Shown: piece after piece, positions 1 to 13,400 of the stretch | Layout of the letters: each line of letters opens with the position of its first letter | How positions within the stretch are numbered: the first letter of the stretch is position 1 | Origin: Haliclona indistincta | Lineage: Eukaryota > Porifera > Demospongiae > Haplosclerida > Chalinidae | Assembly (NCBI GenBank): GCA_964017065.1 | Contig: OZ024785.1 | Span: forward strand, 4,378,588 to 4,442,587 | Direction: 5' to 3' | DNA: 64,000 nucleotides | Program-made: the position numbers and the translations under genes | Notes under the pieces: generated by a model | The model's input: the letters and a program-made list of their open reading frames with translations, nothing else | The model's database searches: none | Told to the model about the DNA's origin: nothing

Positions 1-499
1 AGTTGTCTAGCAACAACAGCTCAGAGGTAATAAGTTCCGTGTTCAAAACAGGCCGCAAGTCGTGCCGATTTGTTAGCGGCACGATTTCCTATAGAAACTT
101 CGCCTCTGAGCCGACATGCCGCTGCCATATTTCCTAGGATAAGTTGGCGCAGCGGCAAAATTTCCTAGAGGCCAATTTTCTCTGTGACATCGGACTGACA
201 CTTTCGGTTTTAGCCTAACGAGCTTGTGCTATCTGTCAGCCAAGTTTTTTTTTCATTTTTCATTTCAAAGAAATGTGAATAGCAACTAGTGCTAATTAAA
301 GGATGAAGAGAGGAGAGACTTCAAATATGAGAGAGAATGAGCCGATTTGATAGATACAGGCTAGGGAGACTATTCCAGAGTTTGATTGACGATGGATTAA
401 AATATGAAGATGATTTGCGGAATAAAATTGAATGGAGAATAATTACGGGAAAAATAAGATGGAATATAGGAGGATATTGAAGTGGAGAATTGATTGAAT
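1..499. other. No recognisable gene
   Basis: Apart from AT-rich sequence I see no convincing exon, RNA gene or terminal repeat here. It lies just downstream (in its own orientation) of the reverse-strand LINE fragment that follows and may include more decayed LINE sequence. Confidence 0.4.
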
Positions 500-1110
500 G
501 AGAATGATGATTTTTTAAACTTGAAAATTGTTACAATTTTAGCAGATCTCCTTTGTTGTGCCAAATTTGTAACTTTTAGGGAGGAAAGAACAAGGTTGTA
601 GTCTGTCGACCATGATTTTGAAACTAGTTTTAAGGCAAAGCATTGAACAGACTCAAGGGCTGAGATGGTAGTCGAGGAAGATGGATCCCATTATGACAGA
701 ACAGTATTCAAGAATTGGACGAACCAGAGTGAAGTAGAGAGTTAATAAGGTGGAAGAAGTGCGATGTAGATAAAAGTGACGGTATATCAGCCCAAGCACC
801 TTCCTAGCCTTTTTACAAATGTTCTGGATATGTAATGACCATGAGAGATTCGGTTTGAATAGAAGACCCAGATATTTAAAGGAGTATAGACTCCTCAAGA
901 GACGGTAATACATGTATCTGAAATCATCACAGGAGGGAAAGAGTCAAAATAGGACTGAGGGCGGAAATAAAAAATCATATACTTAGACTTTTGAGTATTT
1001 AGCTTCAGAGATTTCTCAGAAAGTCTAAGGTTGATTGCTTGAAGTTCGGAGAATTCACAGAGAAGATATCAGAAGTAGAAGGCGTTAAGTTGTATATAAG
1101 CCAAGTCTAC
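500..1110 (-). pseudogene. 5'-truncated LINE reverse-transcriptase fragment
   Basis: The reverse strand encodes the C-terminal part of a non-LTR retrotransposon reverse transcriptase. Visible signatures are LNTQKSKYMIF, then FKYLGLLFKPNLSW followed by HIQNICKKARKVLGL and LVRPILEYCS, the usual order after the catalytic palm in CR1/L2-type ORF2 proteins. The reading frame breaks near 905 (a stop followed by a frame change) and resumes as ESVQCFALKLVSKSW around 645-600. No endonuclease or catalytic FADD segment is present, so this is a dead 5'-truncated copy. The same C-terminal region is present in the longer LINE at 8400-13060, but the two are clearly different copies. Confidence 0.75.
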
Positions 1111-1409
1111 AATTCATGTTAGTGCTGTTTCTCTTGTATTGATGCTCTGCGAGGCTTTTCGCAGTACTATGTTTATTAGTCTACGATAGCTTGATGGTAT
1201 AGCTATAATAAGAATGGCTTACTACAGTCGTTGGGCCTTCTGCAGCGAAACAGAACCCGAGAGTCCGAAATTACCCCGTGTACGGAATTCCCCCGCCCTA
1301 GTCTATGTGTATGCCTGGTATCGGATCGGTAACATTGTCTTCACGGAAAGAGGATCTGTTCTGTTTTCTTTGCCCGAGTCTGTGCCCCTGGAGAGCAGTT
1401 GTCCGAACT

Positions 1410-4400
1410 ATGTGGCAAATATTACTCTTCATCGTCTCTTCTACTACATGTGTCACGCCGATTGTTGAAGCTGAATTGGCGTGTAAGTTTAGATCCGATA
1501 CGGCATCTTGAGTGCGGCTGTGAACGGCTGAACGCACCCACAAATGGCGTGACATTAGAACCGACTGTTGGTACATGTGGTACAATGATATTGTTCTCCA
1601 TAGATAGAAACGGTCGTTTTTTAGCCTACCATCACTCTCCGATATTGTTCTCTATGGATATAATTTTTTTTTTATAAAACTTTTTATTTATTAGCATACC
1701 ATCACTCTCTGATTGCGTAAACTGCCTGTGATAAGTTGCATGCATAGTCACGGTTGACGTCATCTAAGAATCTCAGATGTAGTTGCGGGCATGTATATGT
1801 ACATGTTCATAGGCTCTAGGAATCTATTTTAGCCTGTTACTGATTCTGTGTGTGGTATGTGGCTTTATAAATTACATTCCCATGCCTATGAATATAATTT
1901 CAAACCTTAGAAGTAGAGGTCATCATGTCCTTATAGCTATGTAGCTCTCCAATGGGATGATAATTATTGTTGTGGAGTGCCCATTGTTAGATTACACTTG
2001 GTATTGTGATAGGCTTCCATATTTAGACAAATTAGTGTGTACAATGTGGGTGTAAGTCTACTAGGGTGGGCACAAGGTCTCATACCTACCAAATTTAGTT
2101 GGTATCCATTTGCCCCAAATGTGATTTAATTGATTCTTCACCTACATCATTACACCATTATTTTAGTTCCATATACAGTTGTACACTAGTACTAATTCAG
2201 CTAAAGTGTCACTTCAGGTATCGCCCACCTCTGTTGTCCATTGTGCATCCATATATGGTATACACCCATCAGGGGTGAGTTATCTTACAGCTTATAAAAA
2301 CACAATGTGCTGTTATGTCTGGCCAACTATGCTGCTTTTTTACAATGGTGGAGTCTTAGACCATGTGTACTGAATTATACCTGACAAGGACATTTTTAGA
2401 AAACAAGTATAATCAGATTATACTATGTACTTGAATAGCTTCCTCTATTGAGTTCATTTACCCAACAAATTAGCATGAATGAAGCTCTCAGGTAGTTACT
2501 GTCACTCAGCAACAACACATTGTAGCCTACTTGTCATTCACCTTGTATTCATGCCATCTACATGTTTGCAGGGGGAAGAACCCTTGTATCTCAGTACAGT
2601 AATAACCAAAACTAAAGTACATTATGTTGCTAACACAGACTGCTGCTACACAGTTTGGCTCCTCATGCAGTGACCACCTCTGGTCAATCATGCCTCGACT
2701 GAGTAACTCTATTTTACTATGTCATACCAACATTTCCAGAAAACGTCATTAATGTAGGCTCAATTATTCCAGAATTGAAAATTCCAACATTAAAGAACTT
2801 AATCGTAGAATTTCAGATGTTATGAATTTTTATATTTTATAGAAATGAAACGACTGTTGCAGCTGAATAGCTTGTGCATACAAGTACACATATTCAACCT
2901 CCTTTCAACCAACTCTAGTTACTATTATGTAGCTGGATTGCTTTATGATTTTGATCAGACTTACCATGGTTGATTTGTAGCAGGTTTTAAAAATATTTTT
3001 CTTTTCTTTAGTGATACTAGATCCACCAATGTCTCAAAACATTACGATTAACACAACAGCTACATTCACATGTAGAGCAATAGCGACCTTCATTACATAT
3101 GAGGTGAACGGCCAACCTATTACAGCTGAGCAGAGGGAAAACGAATTTGATGACAGTAGCCCTCTCGTGACAATCGACCAGGCTACGAATTTACGTAGCA
3201 AAAATCTTACAGTACTTGGTACGTTTGGAAACAATGGTTCCAATATAACTTGTTCTGCTGTACTACTATCAAATCCACCATCTATTAACACCAGTGATCC
3301 TGTTTTAATTCATGTTATAGTACCAGGTATGACTACTATTTCATGTATGCTGTTTTTAGTGTTATTTTTACAGGGCATCCTCCTGAGTCTGTTAACATAA
3401 CAGCGGAATCTTTCAGTGATAATATTCTATACCTATCATGGACTCGTCCTGAAGGGACTGTCTTGTTCTACAACATCACTATCTCCTATAAAATCACTGG
3501 AACAAGTGAAACATTATCAGTTGAGGGGAACGTTACAATGCTGTTCTACATGTTATCGGTTGTTCATCCTGATCTCAACAACATCACTATCACTATTGTT
3601 GCTATCAATACAGTTGGAGCTGGACTACCTACTACTATACTTCATATACGTAAGCAACAAACTTGTACATACCGCACTAATGCAACACTGAATACGAGTA
3701 CATGCCTAACCTTCTTAATTATAACTACGATACATAATTCTTTTACTTTTGCAATTGATTACTAACTTTACAACATCACAACATCACTGCTTTTGATGCC
3801 AAGGCTATACATGCAATAATTTAACTAAAACATGGACTCAGTCAGGTGGTCAGAATGTAACAGATCGTGTTTTTATGATGTACTGTCAATATAACACATG
3901 GAGAGTGTAGAACCTTTCATGTGAAACTACACGGGAAGTCTCGTTACTTTGTACACAGTGTTTCTACACGGGTATCGGAGGTTCGGTACTCTTCTTAATA
4001 GATCATTTTACGCTGATGTCACAGACCATAGATGTCTGTTTAGATTGGATCCCAAGGGGGGCAAAACAAATTACAACTTTACGTTACAACTACAATTACT
4101 CATTACAACTTTCAATTAGAAATCATAATTGTGCAATTTTAATTGCAATGAGTGCAGTAAGTAGGTGGTCTATTTATTCGTTGCTTGAACTATTTCATTG
4201 TTATCCTCGTCCCCAGGGTCACGATAGAGAGCCTGGTACACATTGCATGCGCATGCGTTAATTCACCGAATCAGTGAAATCATGCCATATTTGGACATAA
4301 TTAACGCATGCGCATGCAATGTGTACCAGGCTCTCTATCGTGACCCTGGGGACGAGGCTATTTCATTTTATCAACAAATTTTGTTGTACTACCCCTTTAT

Positions 4401-7400
4401 TAAATTTTCCAAGTAATCGTGACCAAGAGCAGAGCACGAAATTACTACCGGTCATCGGACAATTTCCGAGCAAATAAAGGTTTTGTCCGAGCAAAATTGG
4501 CGTGGCAAAGACACTTCGTCCGAATCGATTATTATGAGCAATAATAACCGTGTGTGGGAACGCCCACTGTTAATTGACGCGCGCGCGCGTCGATCAACGT
4601 GCGCGTACGCGATCGTGATTCTTGCAGCTGCACTAACGTTACAACTTACTGTGGCAGCTGGTAATGTCGAAGCGAACTCATCAGTCACCACCCAGTAGTG
4701 GTGAAGCCAAGCAGAGGAAAGTGAAGCATGCTACGTACAAGGGATGGCTAACGCAATACGATCGCGAGTAATTCGCAATACGATCGCGAATAATTTTTTC
4801 CAAAATTTTATTGTCAGATCAAAGTAAGTCAATGGCAGAACATATCTGAATATGTTCAGACACTATGTCTGAGCACCTAAAATTTTTATTTCGTGCTCTG
4901 CAAGAGTATATAATATAAAGAGAGTATCGAACGCCGTATAGCCCCATACAAACACTCTGTGCGAAGTAACGTGACAGGCACGTGAGAAAAATTACGTGTT
5001 ATTACGCAGCGCTGCATGGTACCACTCCCACTACGTCACTGTCTCTCTCTACTATTCGTTCTATGGCCAAAAGACCAGCTAGTCCACTCGAAGAATGCGT
5101 CCCAAAGAGAATGATACTGCCTTATAATACCGGCAGGGTGACCGTGGCTAGTCTTGCAGTTGCATGCGCAAGCTGGACGGGAAACGTTTGCAGACAAACT
5201 ACAGTATGACGTCGTTTCGACAGACAAGCCGGCCCGTCTTCTCGTGGTTGGCTGCGTCCTCATAGACCATGCAGCTGTTCGCTTCGAGCGTCTCGTGCAG
5301 CCTAGCTTCAGCCATCGGTCACCCATGCGAGATCGAGGGAGGCGTGACGCCTGCGTCACAACCTGGCAGACCAAGATCTGTTTGCGTCATAGAATCACGT
5401 GCCTGTCATGTTACTTCGCACAGAGTGTTTGTATGGGGGCTATACGGCGTTCGATACTCTCTCTATATTATATACTCTTGTCGTGACACCCCTGATCAAG
5501 AACTGTGCATTAATATTTGTTTAACTTTTGTGTGATTGATTCCTGTAAGTTATGGTAAGAAATTTTCATTGTGCAATATTTTTATGAGCTTAGGCTTTGC
5601 AATGACATGGAATTCTTTGAGGAAGAAGCTCATATACAGAGTATAGGGTAATAGTTATTATAGTTATAAATTATAGACAAATTATCTAAGAAGAATTATA
5701 TTGTTTCATTTTACTTGCAGTCCCAACACCAACAAATATTATTTCTTCTACTCGTGCTCCTGAATCAGATTCTGTTGCTACTTCGTCTATTTCATGTGAG
5801 ATTTGTGATGCATGTACATGTACTTAAAATGAGAATATGCTCTTTCACTGCTTTCACAAAATCGCATTTATGTCATACATATTTGCACTTTGCATAATAT
5901 GAATACAGTACATTGCATAAAAAGGTTTGTGAATTGCTCACGAGCACAAATTTTTGTCTTTGTAACTGGCATTATACTTCATGAACTGTTCTTTCCTTTT
6001 TAGTCACAAACAATGTACCATACAAGTGTACACATGTACATTGTGACAATGAGGTTATTAACCCTCGGCGCATGCGCGAGGGTTACGGTACTTGCTCTCA
6101 GGGTTGGGGCGAAGTACTTTTGAAAGTATTTAAGTAAAGTACAAGTACTTTCAGAAAATACTGAAGTACAAGTACAAGTACATAGCAAATTTTGCCTTGG
6201 GACTTAAATACAAGTACAAGTACTAAGATTTGTACTTAAATACAAGTACAAGTACATTTTTAACTGTGAGCCTATCAAGTTGTTTGGAGGAATAACTTCA
6301 TGTTTATGCATGCCATTTCACTGTTCACACTATTTCATAAACCCAAAGTCCAAAACTATGTTTAAAATGGCTAATACATACTGTTACTTATTGTTTACAT
6401 CTAATAAACTTCAAGTACTTGTAAGTACATTAAGTATTCAAGTACATTGATATAATATTTAAGTACAAGTACAAGTACATCCATAAAACTGATATAGGAC
6501 TTAAGTATAAGTACAAGTACGGCAAAATTGTACTTAAGTGTACTTAAGTACAAGTACCAATGTACTTGGCCCCAACCCTGCTTGCTCTGTCATTCGTTCG
6601 TTCGTTCGTTCATTCATTCGTTCAGTCCATCGAGCTGCAGAGATAAGCGATCACTTCTGGAACTCTGTAAAGGTATGAACAGGCTTAGCACGACAATGGC
6701 TTGCAATTTGACTCGTGGATTTTGCTAAAGTGCTTTCGTTCTTGAGTTATGGCTGGCTCACCTTGCATGACGGCCATCTTAGACTTCTCTGACGACAAAA
6801 GCGTCCATAGTTGACTACCTAGGTACTTGTAGATTCCATCTAAACCTCAGGACAGCTCTGGGGGTGCGTAAACATCTCACGAAAAAGCCTATTAAAGCCA
6901 AATAAGCAATGGCTACCTACTCAGTGTTCACGGTCACGCCCACTTGACACACCTTGTGGTCAGCACATTGCTGTCTTCTGGTTAGCAGTGCAATTTCAAC
7001 AGCAAGCAGGTTGGCTTTAGCTGCTAAGCTCTTTCTGCAAACAATAACTAAGGAACTAACTCTACAATGTTTTGTCAATGTTATGAATCAATGTATTATT
7101 GAGACCTGAACGTGCAATGATGTTTTGTTCATTCTGTCCATCGAGCTGCAGAGATCAGCGATCACTTCTATGCTAATGATATAGCTAAGCAGGTTGGCAA
7201 TAGTTGTAAACTCCTGCTGCAATCCCCAACTGTGGAGCTAGACGCCGAGGGTTTGTGAAATGCGTGATTTTTATAGTATTGTACAATGTAAACTAATTTA
7301 GAGCAATAACATCTTGGGTTCCCTGACCTCTTTCACAAAGCCATGCAGCATCTCACAAGAGTTGTGGTTAATTTAATAGGGAGGTTGCATTATACTGCTA

Positions 7401-10400
7401 TTGTTACAATCTCTATTATTTCTAATCTTGTTTACTTTTCACCATCTTGTTTCCATACTTTTTCGATACATGTACCAACCCTAAATCTCTTTCATTTTTG
7501 TTAAAATGTTTTTATTACTAGTACATTTATAAAATACTGGGGGCGAGCCTGAGCTGATTTATGTTCTGCACAATTCAAGAACAATACATATGCACAACAG
7601 TAAGCCCTCTGCTCTTGTATTCCAGTTGTCGCTCCAGTCGTAGATCTCTGTGATCAGGTGACTCTGCTGCTCGTTGTCGCTTTCTGGCAGTACCCTTACC
7701 TTGTAGAAGTCGATCCAGGCTTCTCCAATGCGCAGTCTTGTTTTGTATCGCACCACGTGAGGATGACATCATGGGGCGGGATCAGGTGACTCTACCGCTC
7801 GTTGTCGTTTCCTGGCAGTACTCTTGCCTTGTAGAAGTCGATCCAGGTGTTTCCCAGGCGTCTCCAATGCTAGTTGTCGTGCTGTCTTGTTTTGAATAGC
7901 AGTGACTTGTTTGTCAGACATAATCATTGCTTTTTAAAATGACTCGCCACGTGAGGATTACATCATGGGGCACGGTCAATGCGTACGCGTGACTTCTCGG
8001 GAACATCGAGGCGACAAACGCACCCCGTGATAGATAGATAGATAGATACATAGATAGATAGATACATAGATAGATAGGTCCCCGGGGGCTCGGAGCATTG
8101 TCACCATCAATGTGGGGCTTGCTCAGGCTCGCCCCAATTAGGTGTTGCCTAAAATTATATCACAATGACATTGAATATTGGAATTAATAACAATGAAGAT
8201 TATAATTATTTTGAATGTAGCCTCGCCTCCAGTCCACACCCTTCAGTTACTGGCCTGGTAATGACTGTCTGCGCATGCGTTGATTTTCCTAGGAAAACCT
8301 GGACCTTTGCATAAACTTTGGCAGCATTTAGACAATGATCAACGCATGAAGAGGCACTGGGCGTGGCTACAATTGCGTCTACATCCAAGGTCTCTCGTCC
8401 ATCTCTGACTTCAAAGACGTAGATCTCTGACTCGTCCATCTCTGACTCCTTCCAAGAAAAAGTTTGTTTGTCCCATGTACAAGGATAGTATCAAGGACTC
8501 CTCTGCTAAAGACTCTGGGCAAGATTCTATTTTCTGTGATGGCTCTTGTAACACGTGGCTCCACCAACGGTGTGCTGGTTTATCTGAGACTGCATTCAAT
8601 GCTCTTCAAGCCTCTAGTGAACCTTTCTTTTGCATTTACTTAAGCAAAGACTTGAAATTCAATCCCTGAAGGAGACAGTTGAGCTACTGTCCTCTCAGCT
8701 ATGCACAGTGTCTTCTCTCAAATCTGTAGTTTCTCAACTCTCTGTTGAAATCTCTGCTTTGAAAATTCAACTGGTCTCTCTGTCAACTTCTGAGCCTACC
8801 TATTCTCAAGTCACCCAAGGCCAAGCTGCTACCTCAAGCCTGAGCCATCTTCTACCTAATACCGTTTCACCCTCTCAACCCTCTCCTTCTATAGTTCCAT
8901 CTTCTCTTTCCTCTCTACCTGCCACTTTCTCTAACCTTACTACCAATATTTCTGCCTCTAAAGCTACAAATGTGTCTGACAGAAAATATAATGTTATTGT
9001 CTTTGGAGTAAAAGAACTACCTAGTGGTTCTTCCCGCTTTGCTAGGGACAAGCATGACTTTTCTAACCTTCGTGGTTTGTTTTCAGATCTCGAACATAAC
9101 TCTGAGCGTTTGAGCACCATTTGTGACTGCCGTCGTTTGAGCAAATTCAAAGGTGAATCTTCTTGCCTTCCCCTCATTGCAACCCTTAATTCCACAGCTG
9201 ATGTGCGCAACATTTTGTACTGTCACAACAACTCTTCAAATATCTCCATCTCTATAAAACCTGATTTGTCGGTTTCAGAGCGGAAGACAAATGCAATACT
9301 TCTAAAAGAATGATGGAGTCTCATCAGTTCTGGTGTTGACCGTAAGTTAATCAAAATTCACGGTCCCAACTTGTTTTTGCGTGGTACGCTTTATGGCAAA
9401 GTCTTAGATTCATCTTTTGTCCGATCTTCTTCGACCTCTCAATCCTTTACCAATCCTACTCCTAGTACTTCTTCCACTACCACTGTTTTGCCAGCAGTCA
9501 CTCAGCCTAGTACGGCCATTCACCCCCTTCTCCTAGCAATGCTACTCTTGTTACTCACGGCTCAGCCACTTCTGACGCCACCAACAAAGCCTTTTTTAGC
9601 CAAAGGTCAGCTACCACAACACCCATTCTAACTAACAGAGTGAGTCACAACAACTCTCCTGCTCCTACTGATCAGTCTCCTTTGTCAATTTTGTATTTTA
9701 ATGCGAGAAGCATTCTTCCAAAGATTGATGTTCTACGAGCAGAAGCTTCCACTATAGAAAGCCTCTTGTTATTTGTATTGTTGAATCCTGGTTATCGCAA
9801 GATATTATTTCTGATGATGAATTGATTATTAATGGCTATCAAATCCACAGACTTGATCGCAATCGACACGGTGGTGGTGTTTTGGTGTATACCCATGAGT
9901 CTTTACTTTACAAGTATCTTCCTGCTAGTCACAGTGAATTAAATCTATCTCAATTAGTTTACCCAACAGCCCGGAGCCCAGGTAATCATTGTGTTTCAGT
10001 TTTGTATTGCCCACCTTCCTCTTCAGTCAGTTTTTTGACCATATTTCATCCTCACAACATAAACTGTCCCCTCATAACTTTTCTAGTTTTGTACTCATCG
10101 GAGATTTTAATATCAATTTTGTACCAGTGATCACCCTATTTTTGTAGACTAAATACCATTCTTCAGTATTTTTCACTCACTCAGGTTGTACAAACTCCTA
10201 CTCATAAACTCTGGCAGTTTTTATAAACTCTGGCAGTCTTCAGTATTTTTCACTCACTCAGGTTGTACAAACTCCTACTCATAAACTCTGGCAGTTCTTT
10301 CTTTAATCGATTTAGCTCTTGTCTCCTCAGTTGATCAGGTTCTCCAGTGCTCCACTGTTCCTCAGCTTGGAGATCATGATAAATGCTCTTTTCATCTTGG

Positions 10401-13400
10401 TATCAGCCTGATTCTGAAGTGGAAGTGTATTGTTCAGCAAGTAGAGCAACCACCTAGGAAAATCTGGCGCTATGACTCAGCTGAGCAAACCAACGACCAA
10501 ACTGACTGGGAATCCATTCTCATTAATGATGACATTGATTCTGCTGTGCAGAACTGGACCAATAAAGTCATGGAGATCATGCATGCTTGCATTCCCTGGC
10601 AAACTTTGTGTAAGCAGAGCAATGTCCCATGGCTGAACAGTAAGATTGTTCGCCACATGCTTTCTCTGGTTCATGTTTTAACACTTCTACGCCACCTCTA
10701 TCTACAAGTGATGATGCTACCAACTTGGTTCATGATTGCTCTGAGGATCTATTGTGTTCACATAGAGAGATTCTGGGCCTCAACAAACACTCTTGATGCT
10801 CAGAAAGCCAGTGGGCCTGATGGCATTTCTGTTAAGGTGGCGGGTTACCTTTCGCCCACGCGTTTAGTATACCGTGATAATGACATCATCAAGTGGTGCA
10901 AATAATGATATTCACGTGTGCAAATAATGATATTCACGACAAAAGGGGTGGAGCTCGCTGAGAAACAATACACGGCAATGGCAGAAATGAACTCGGATTT
11001 TTCCCACAAGATTTTGGAAGCTGTGTCGAGAGCTGCGTTCACTGACTAGTATCTACATGTACATAAGTAACATTCGGAGTGAATGGTGGGGCCTTTTTCG
11101 AAAATTTGCTATTGTAGAAGCAACGCTGATGCCTCAAACGCAGGTCACTGGCGCACTCTTTCCTTTTAGCGACAATAAAATCTTGATTCAAGAAAGATAG
11201 CGAGAAGACACTCCATCATTCACTCAAAGGTTGTATTTGCTCGAATATAAACCATTTTTCGTAGACTAGCTAACGCTACACGTCGCGTAATCTTGTGGGA
11301 AAAATAGCTGCTGTGTTCCCTAGGATTGTGTCGACTCAGCTCTTTGCTTATTTCCTCAAGAGTCATTGGTTATGCGAGGACACTTACTACGATGCCTTAT
11401 AGCGACTTTTGTGCTGATTGCTTATTTCTGTCAGAGTTCCAAGCGAAAACAGTTTTTCTCATTAATATTCATAAATTTTGTAACCCGCCACCTTAAAATA
11501 TTAAAAGCAACTGCTAAAGTATTGGTCCCTCAATTGCCAAGCTATTTAACATTTATATTAATCTTGTGTGCTTTCCTCAGTCTTGAAAGATCTCCTCAAT
11601 TGTCCCCATTCCAAAGTCTAAAAATCAGTTGAGTGCTGCTTCTAACTATGGACCTATTTCTCTACTGTCGGTTGTGAGAAAATTGCTTGAGCGCCATCTC
11701 CACCTTCTCCTTGTTGACTACCTTAAAGAAAGCTGCCCTCTTTCTAATAAACAATATGGGATTCTAACAAGGCAAGTCAACTACAACAGCTTTACTTCAT
11801 GTCATCGACCAATGATCTAAATTGTTAGAAAGAGGCCACGAAGTGTGTGCAGTTTTTTTGACCTTCGCAAAGCTTTTGACACTGTCCCACACAGACCGTT
11901 ATTGGACAAGCTCCGCAGCTTTGGCATTGATTCCCATCTCATATCCTGGATTTATAGTTATCTTACTGAACGGAAACAGCATGTTGTCTGTGATGGAGTT
12001 TTGTCTTCTAACATTTCCGTTCTTTCTGTAGTCCCCCAGGGCTCAGTCTTGGGCCCCTTACTGTTTTTGATTTACATAGTAGATGTAGATGATGTCACCT
12101 CGGAACACCTGTCTCAGGATAGTATGCTCAATCTCTTTGCTGACGACATGTTATTTTTTAAACCAATAACCTCTGTCTCAGATTTTCGCCATTTACAAGA
12201 CGACATCATTTCTATCAAAGATTGGACTGACAGAAACTATTTATCACTTAATGCAAGAAGTGCAAGTGTATGTTGGTCTCTAGATAAAGTGGCACCAGAC
12301 AGCCTCTCTCTTTTAATCTTGGTGGTGATGTCTTGGAGCTTGAGCAAGTAGAAGCTTTTAAATATTTGGGTATTTATTACATCATCCTTGAGCTGGTCCC
12401 CACATGTTGAAGCTGTCTGCACCAAGGCAAGAAAGCTGCTTGGTCTGGTCTGCGGAAGATTTTATGGTTTGGTGAACACCAGATGTATATACTGTATGAT
12501 TGAAATATACAAAACTTTAATTCGTCCCCACCTCGAGTATGCAGCATTAGTTTGGACCCCCCATCTTGCAAGAGATATTGCCCAGCTTGAGGAAGTCCAA
12601 AAATTTGCCTTGCGCATGGCATCTCACAACTGGTCCGCCAGTTATCAGGACTTACTGAGTTTGGCCTCCCATCTCTTGAGAGGAGAAGATACATGACACG
12701 GCTAATTTTCCTTTATAAAATAATTAATGACTTATGTTATTTTCCTTCTTGTTTAATTTCTCACAGAGAACCCCACTCTTATAACACACGCACATTTCAC
12801 TCACTCTCATTACTGCAACCTTTCACTCATTTTAACTATTATTTCCACTCGTTTGTTCCTAAAACAATAGCTGACTGGAATTCTCTTCCATCCGTTATTA
12901 CTTTCTCTTCGTCGTTATCGTCCTTTATATCTAGTTTGCTTATTTATTATAACTTAGTTTGTTTTATTTTGTTTTTCCTTTTTGGATACACACTAGAATT
13001 AGCTTAATTTGCTACTTTGTGTTTCCTTTGCTCATGCAAAAACATTATAAAAAATTATCCACAGCAGAATTCCAGGGTAAATTCTAATTCGATATCTGGT
13101 ATCTGAGGATCTCTCCCACGGATCAGTACCTTGATGTAGTTTAGCTTTGTTTCATCCAGTGTGCCTGTTCTGTTTCTCCCACTTAGAGAGCATCTTTCTA
13201 GCTCCTGCCTTCCAATACTACAATTTTGGCCAGATTGATGGTCGGGTTGTGTAGTGAACTAGCACTGGTGCCTGTGCATTTTCTAAGAATTTCATCGACA
13301 GGACAAAGCTTAGTTGGAGGTGTAGGTTGCGGTATAGCAATGGACGACCAAGCAGAATATGGATTGAAGAGTGGCGATGACAGTGCAGAGGATAATTGTT

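Larger units (their letters stand above)
6060..7253. mobile_element. AACCCTCGGCG element, copy 1
   Basis: The segment begins AACCCTCGGCGCATGCGC and ends CGCCGAGGGTT, a terminal inverted repeat of about 11 bp. The interior shares long blocks with 18881-20425: TCCATCGAGCTGCAGAG, CTTTCGTTCT, GACTACCTAGGTACTTG and CAATCCCCAACT. No coding region is apparent. A hAT-type MITE is inserted at 6099-6580; copy 2 lacks that insertion, giving an empty-site comparison. Confidence 0.72.
9640..13007 (+). pseudogene. LINE ORF2 remnant (endonuclease-reverse transcriptase)
   Basis: The endonuclease start is visible as LSILYFNARSILPK (about 9676-9720), followed in other frames by RLDRNRHGGGVLVY and a GDFNINF-like segment near 10105. 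The reverse transcriptase begins with QKASGPDGISVK (10801-10835), is cut by the TTAA element, and resumes as ILKATAKVLVPQL at about 11497. Catalytic motifs are FDLRKAFDTVPH (about 11857), PQGSVLGPLLF (about 12037) and LFADDM (about 12135). The C-terminal region reads KARKLLGLVCGRFY, LIRPHLEYAALVW and finally FHSFVPKTIADWNSLP. At least four frame breaks separate these pieces. Confidence 0.82.
8400..13060 (+). mobile_element. Decayed CR1/L2-like LINE in an intron of receptor A
   Basis: A non-LTR retrotransposon in the same orientation as receptor A. ORF1 has a PHD-like cysteine finger and a coiled-coil segment; ORF2 has remnants of an apurinic-type endonuclease and a reverse transcriptase. Several frameshifts and stops show that it is inactive. 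A TTAA-flanked element of about 657 bp splits the ORF2 linker (10836-11492), and about 56 bp are duplicated near 10161-10294. Both ends are approximate. Confidence 0.85.

Noticed and set aside
1505..1677. Possible sushi (CCP) module fragment near CERLNAPTNG
   Set aside because: Only the first half of the pattern is present and no acceptor in phase with the signal exon could be found.
4452..4698. Overlapping frames on both strands
   Set aside because: They lie inside a short inverted-repeat element; composition is not protein-like and no domain is visible.
12377..12694. Open frame of 105 codons on the reverse strand
   Set aside because: It is the antisense of the LINE reverse-transcriptase C-terminus, whose sense frame has clear protein motifs.
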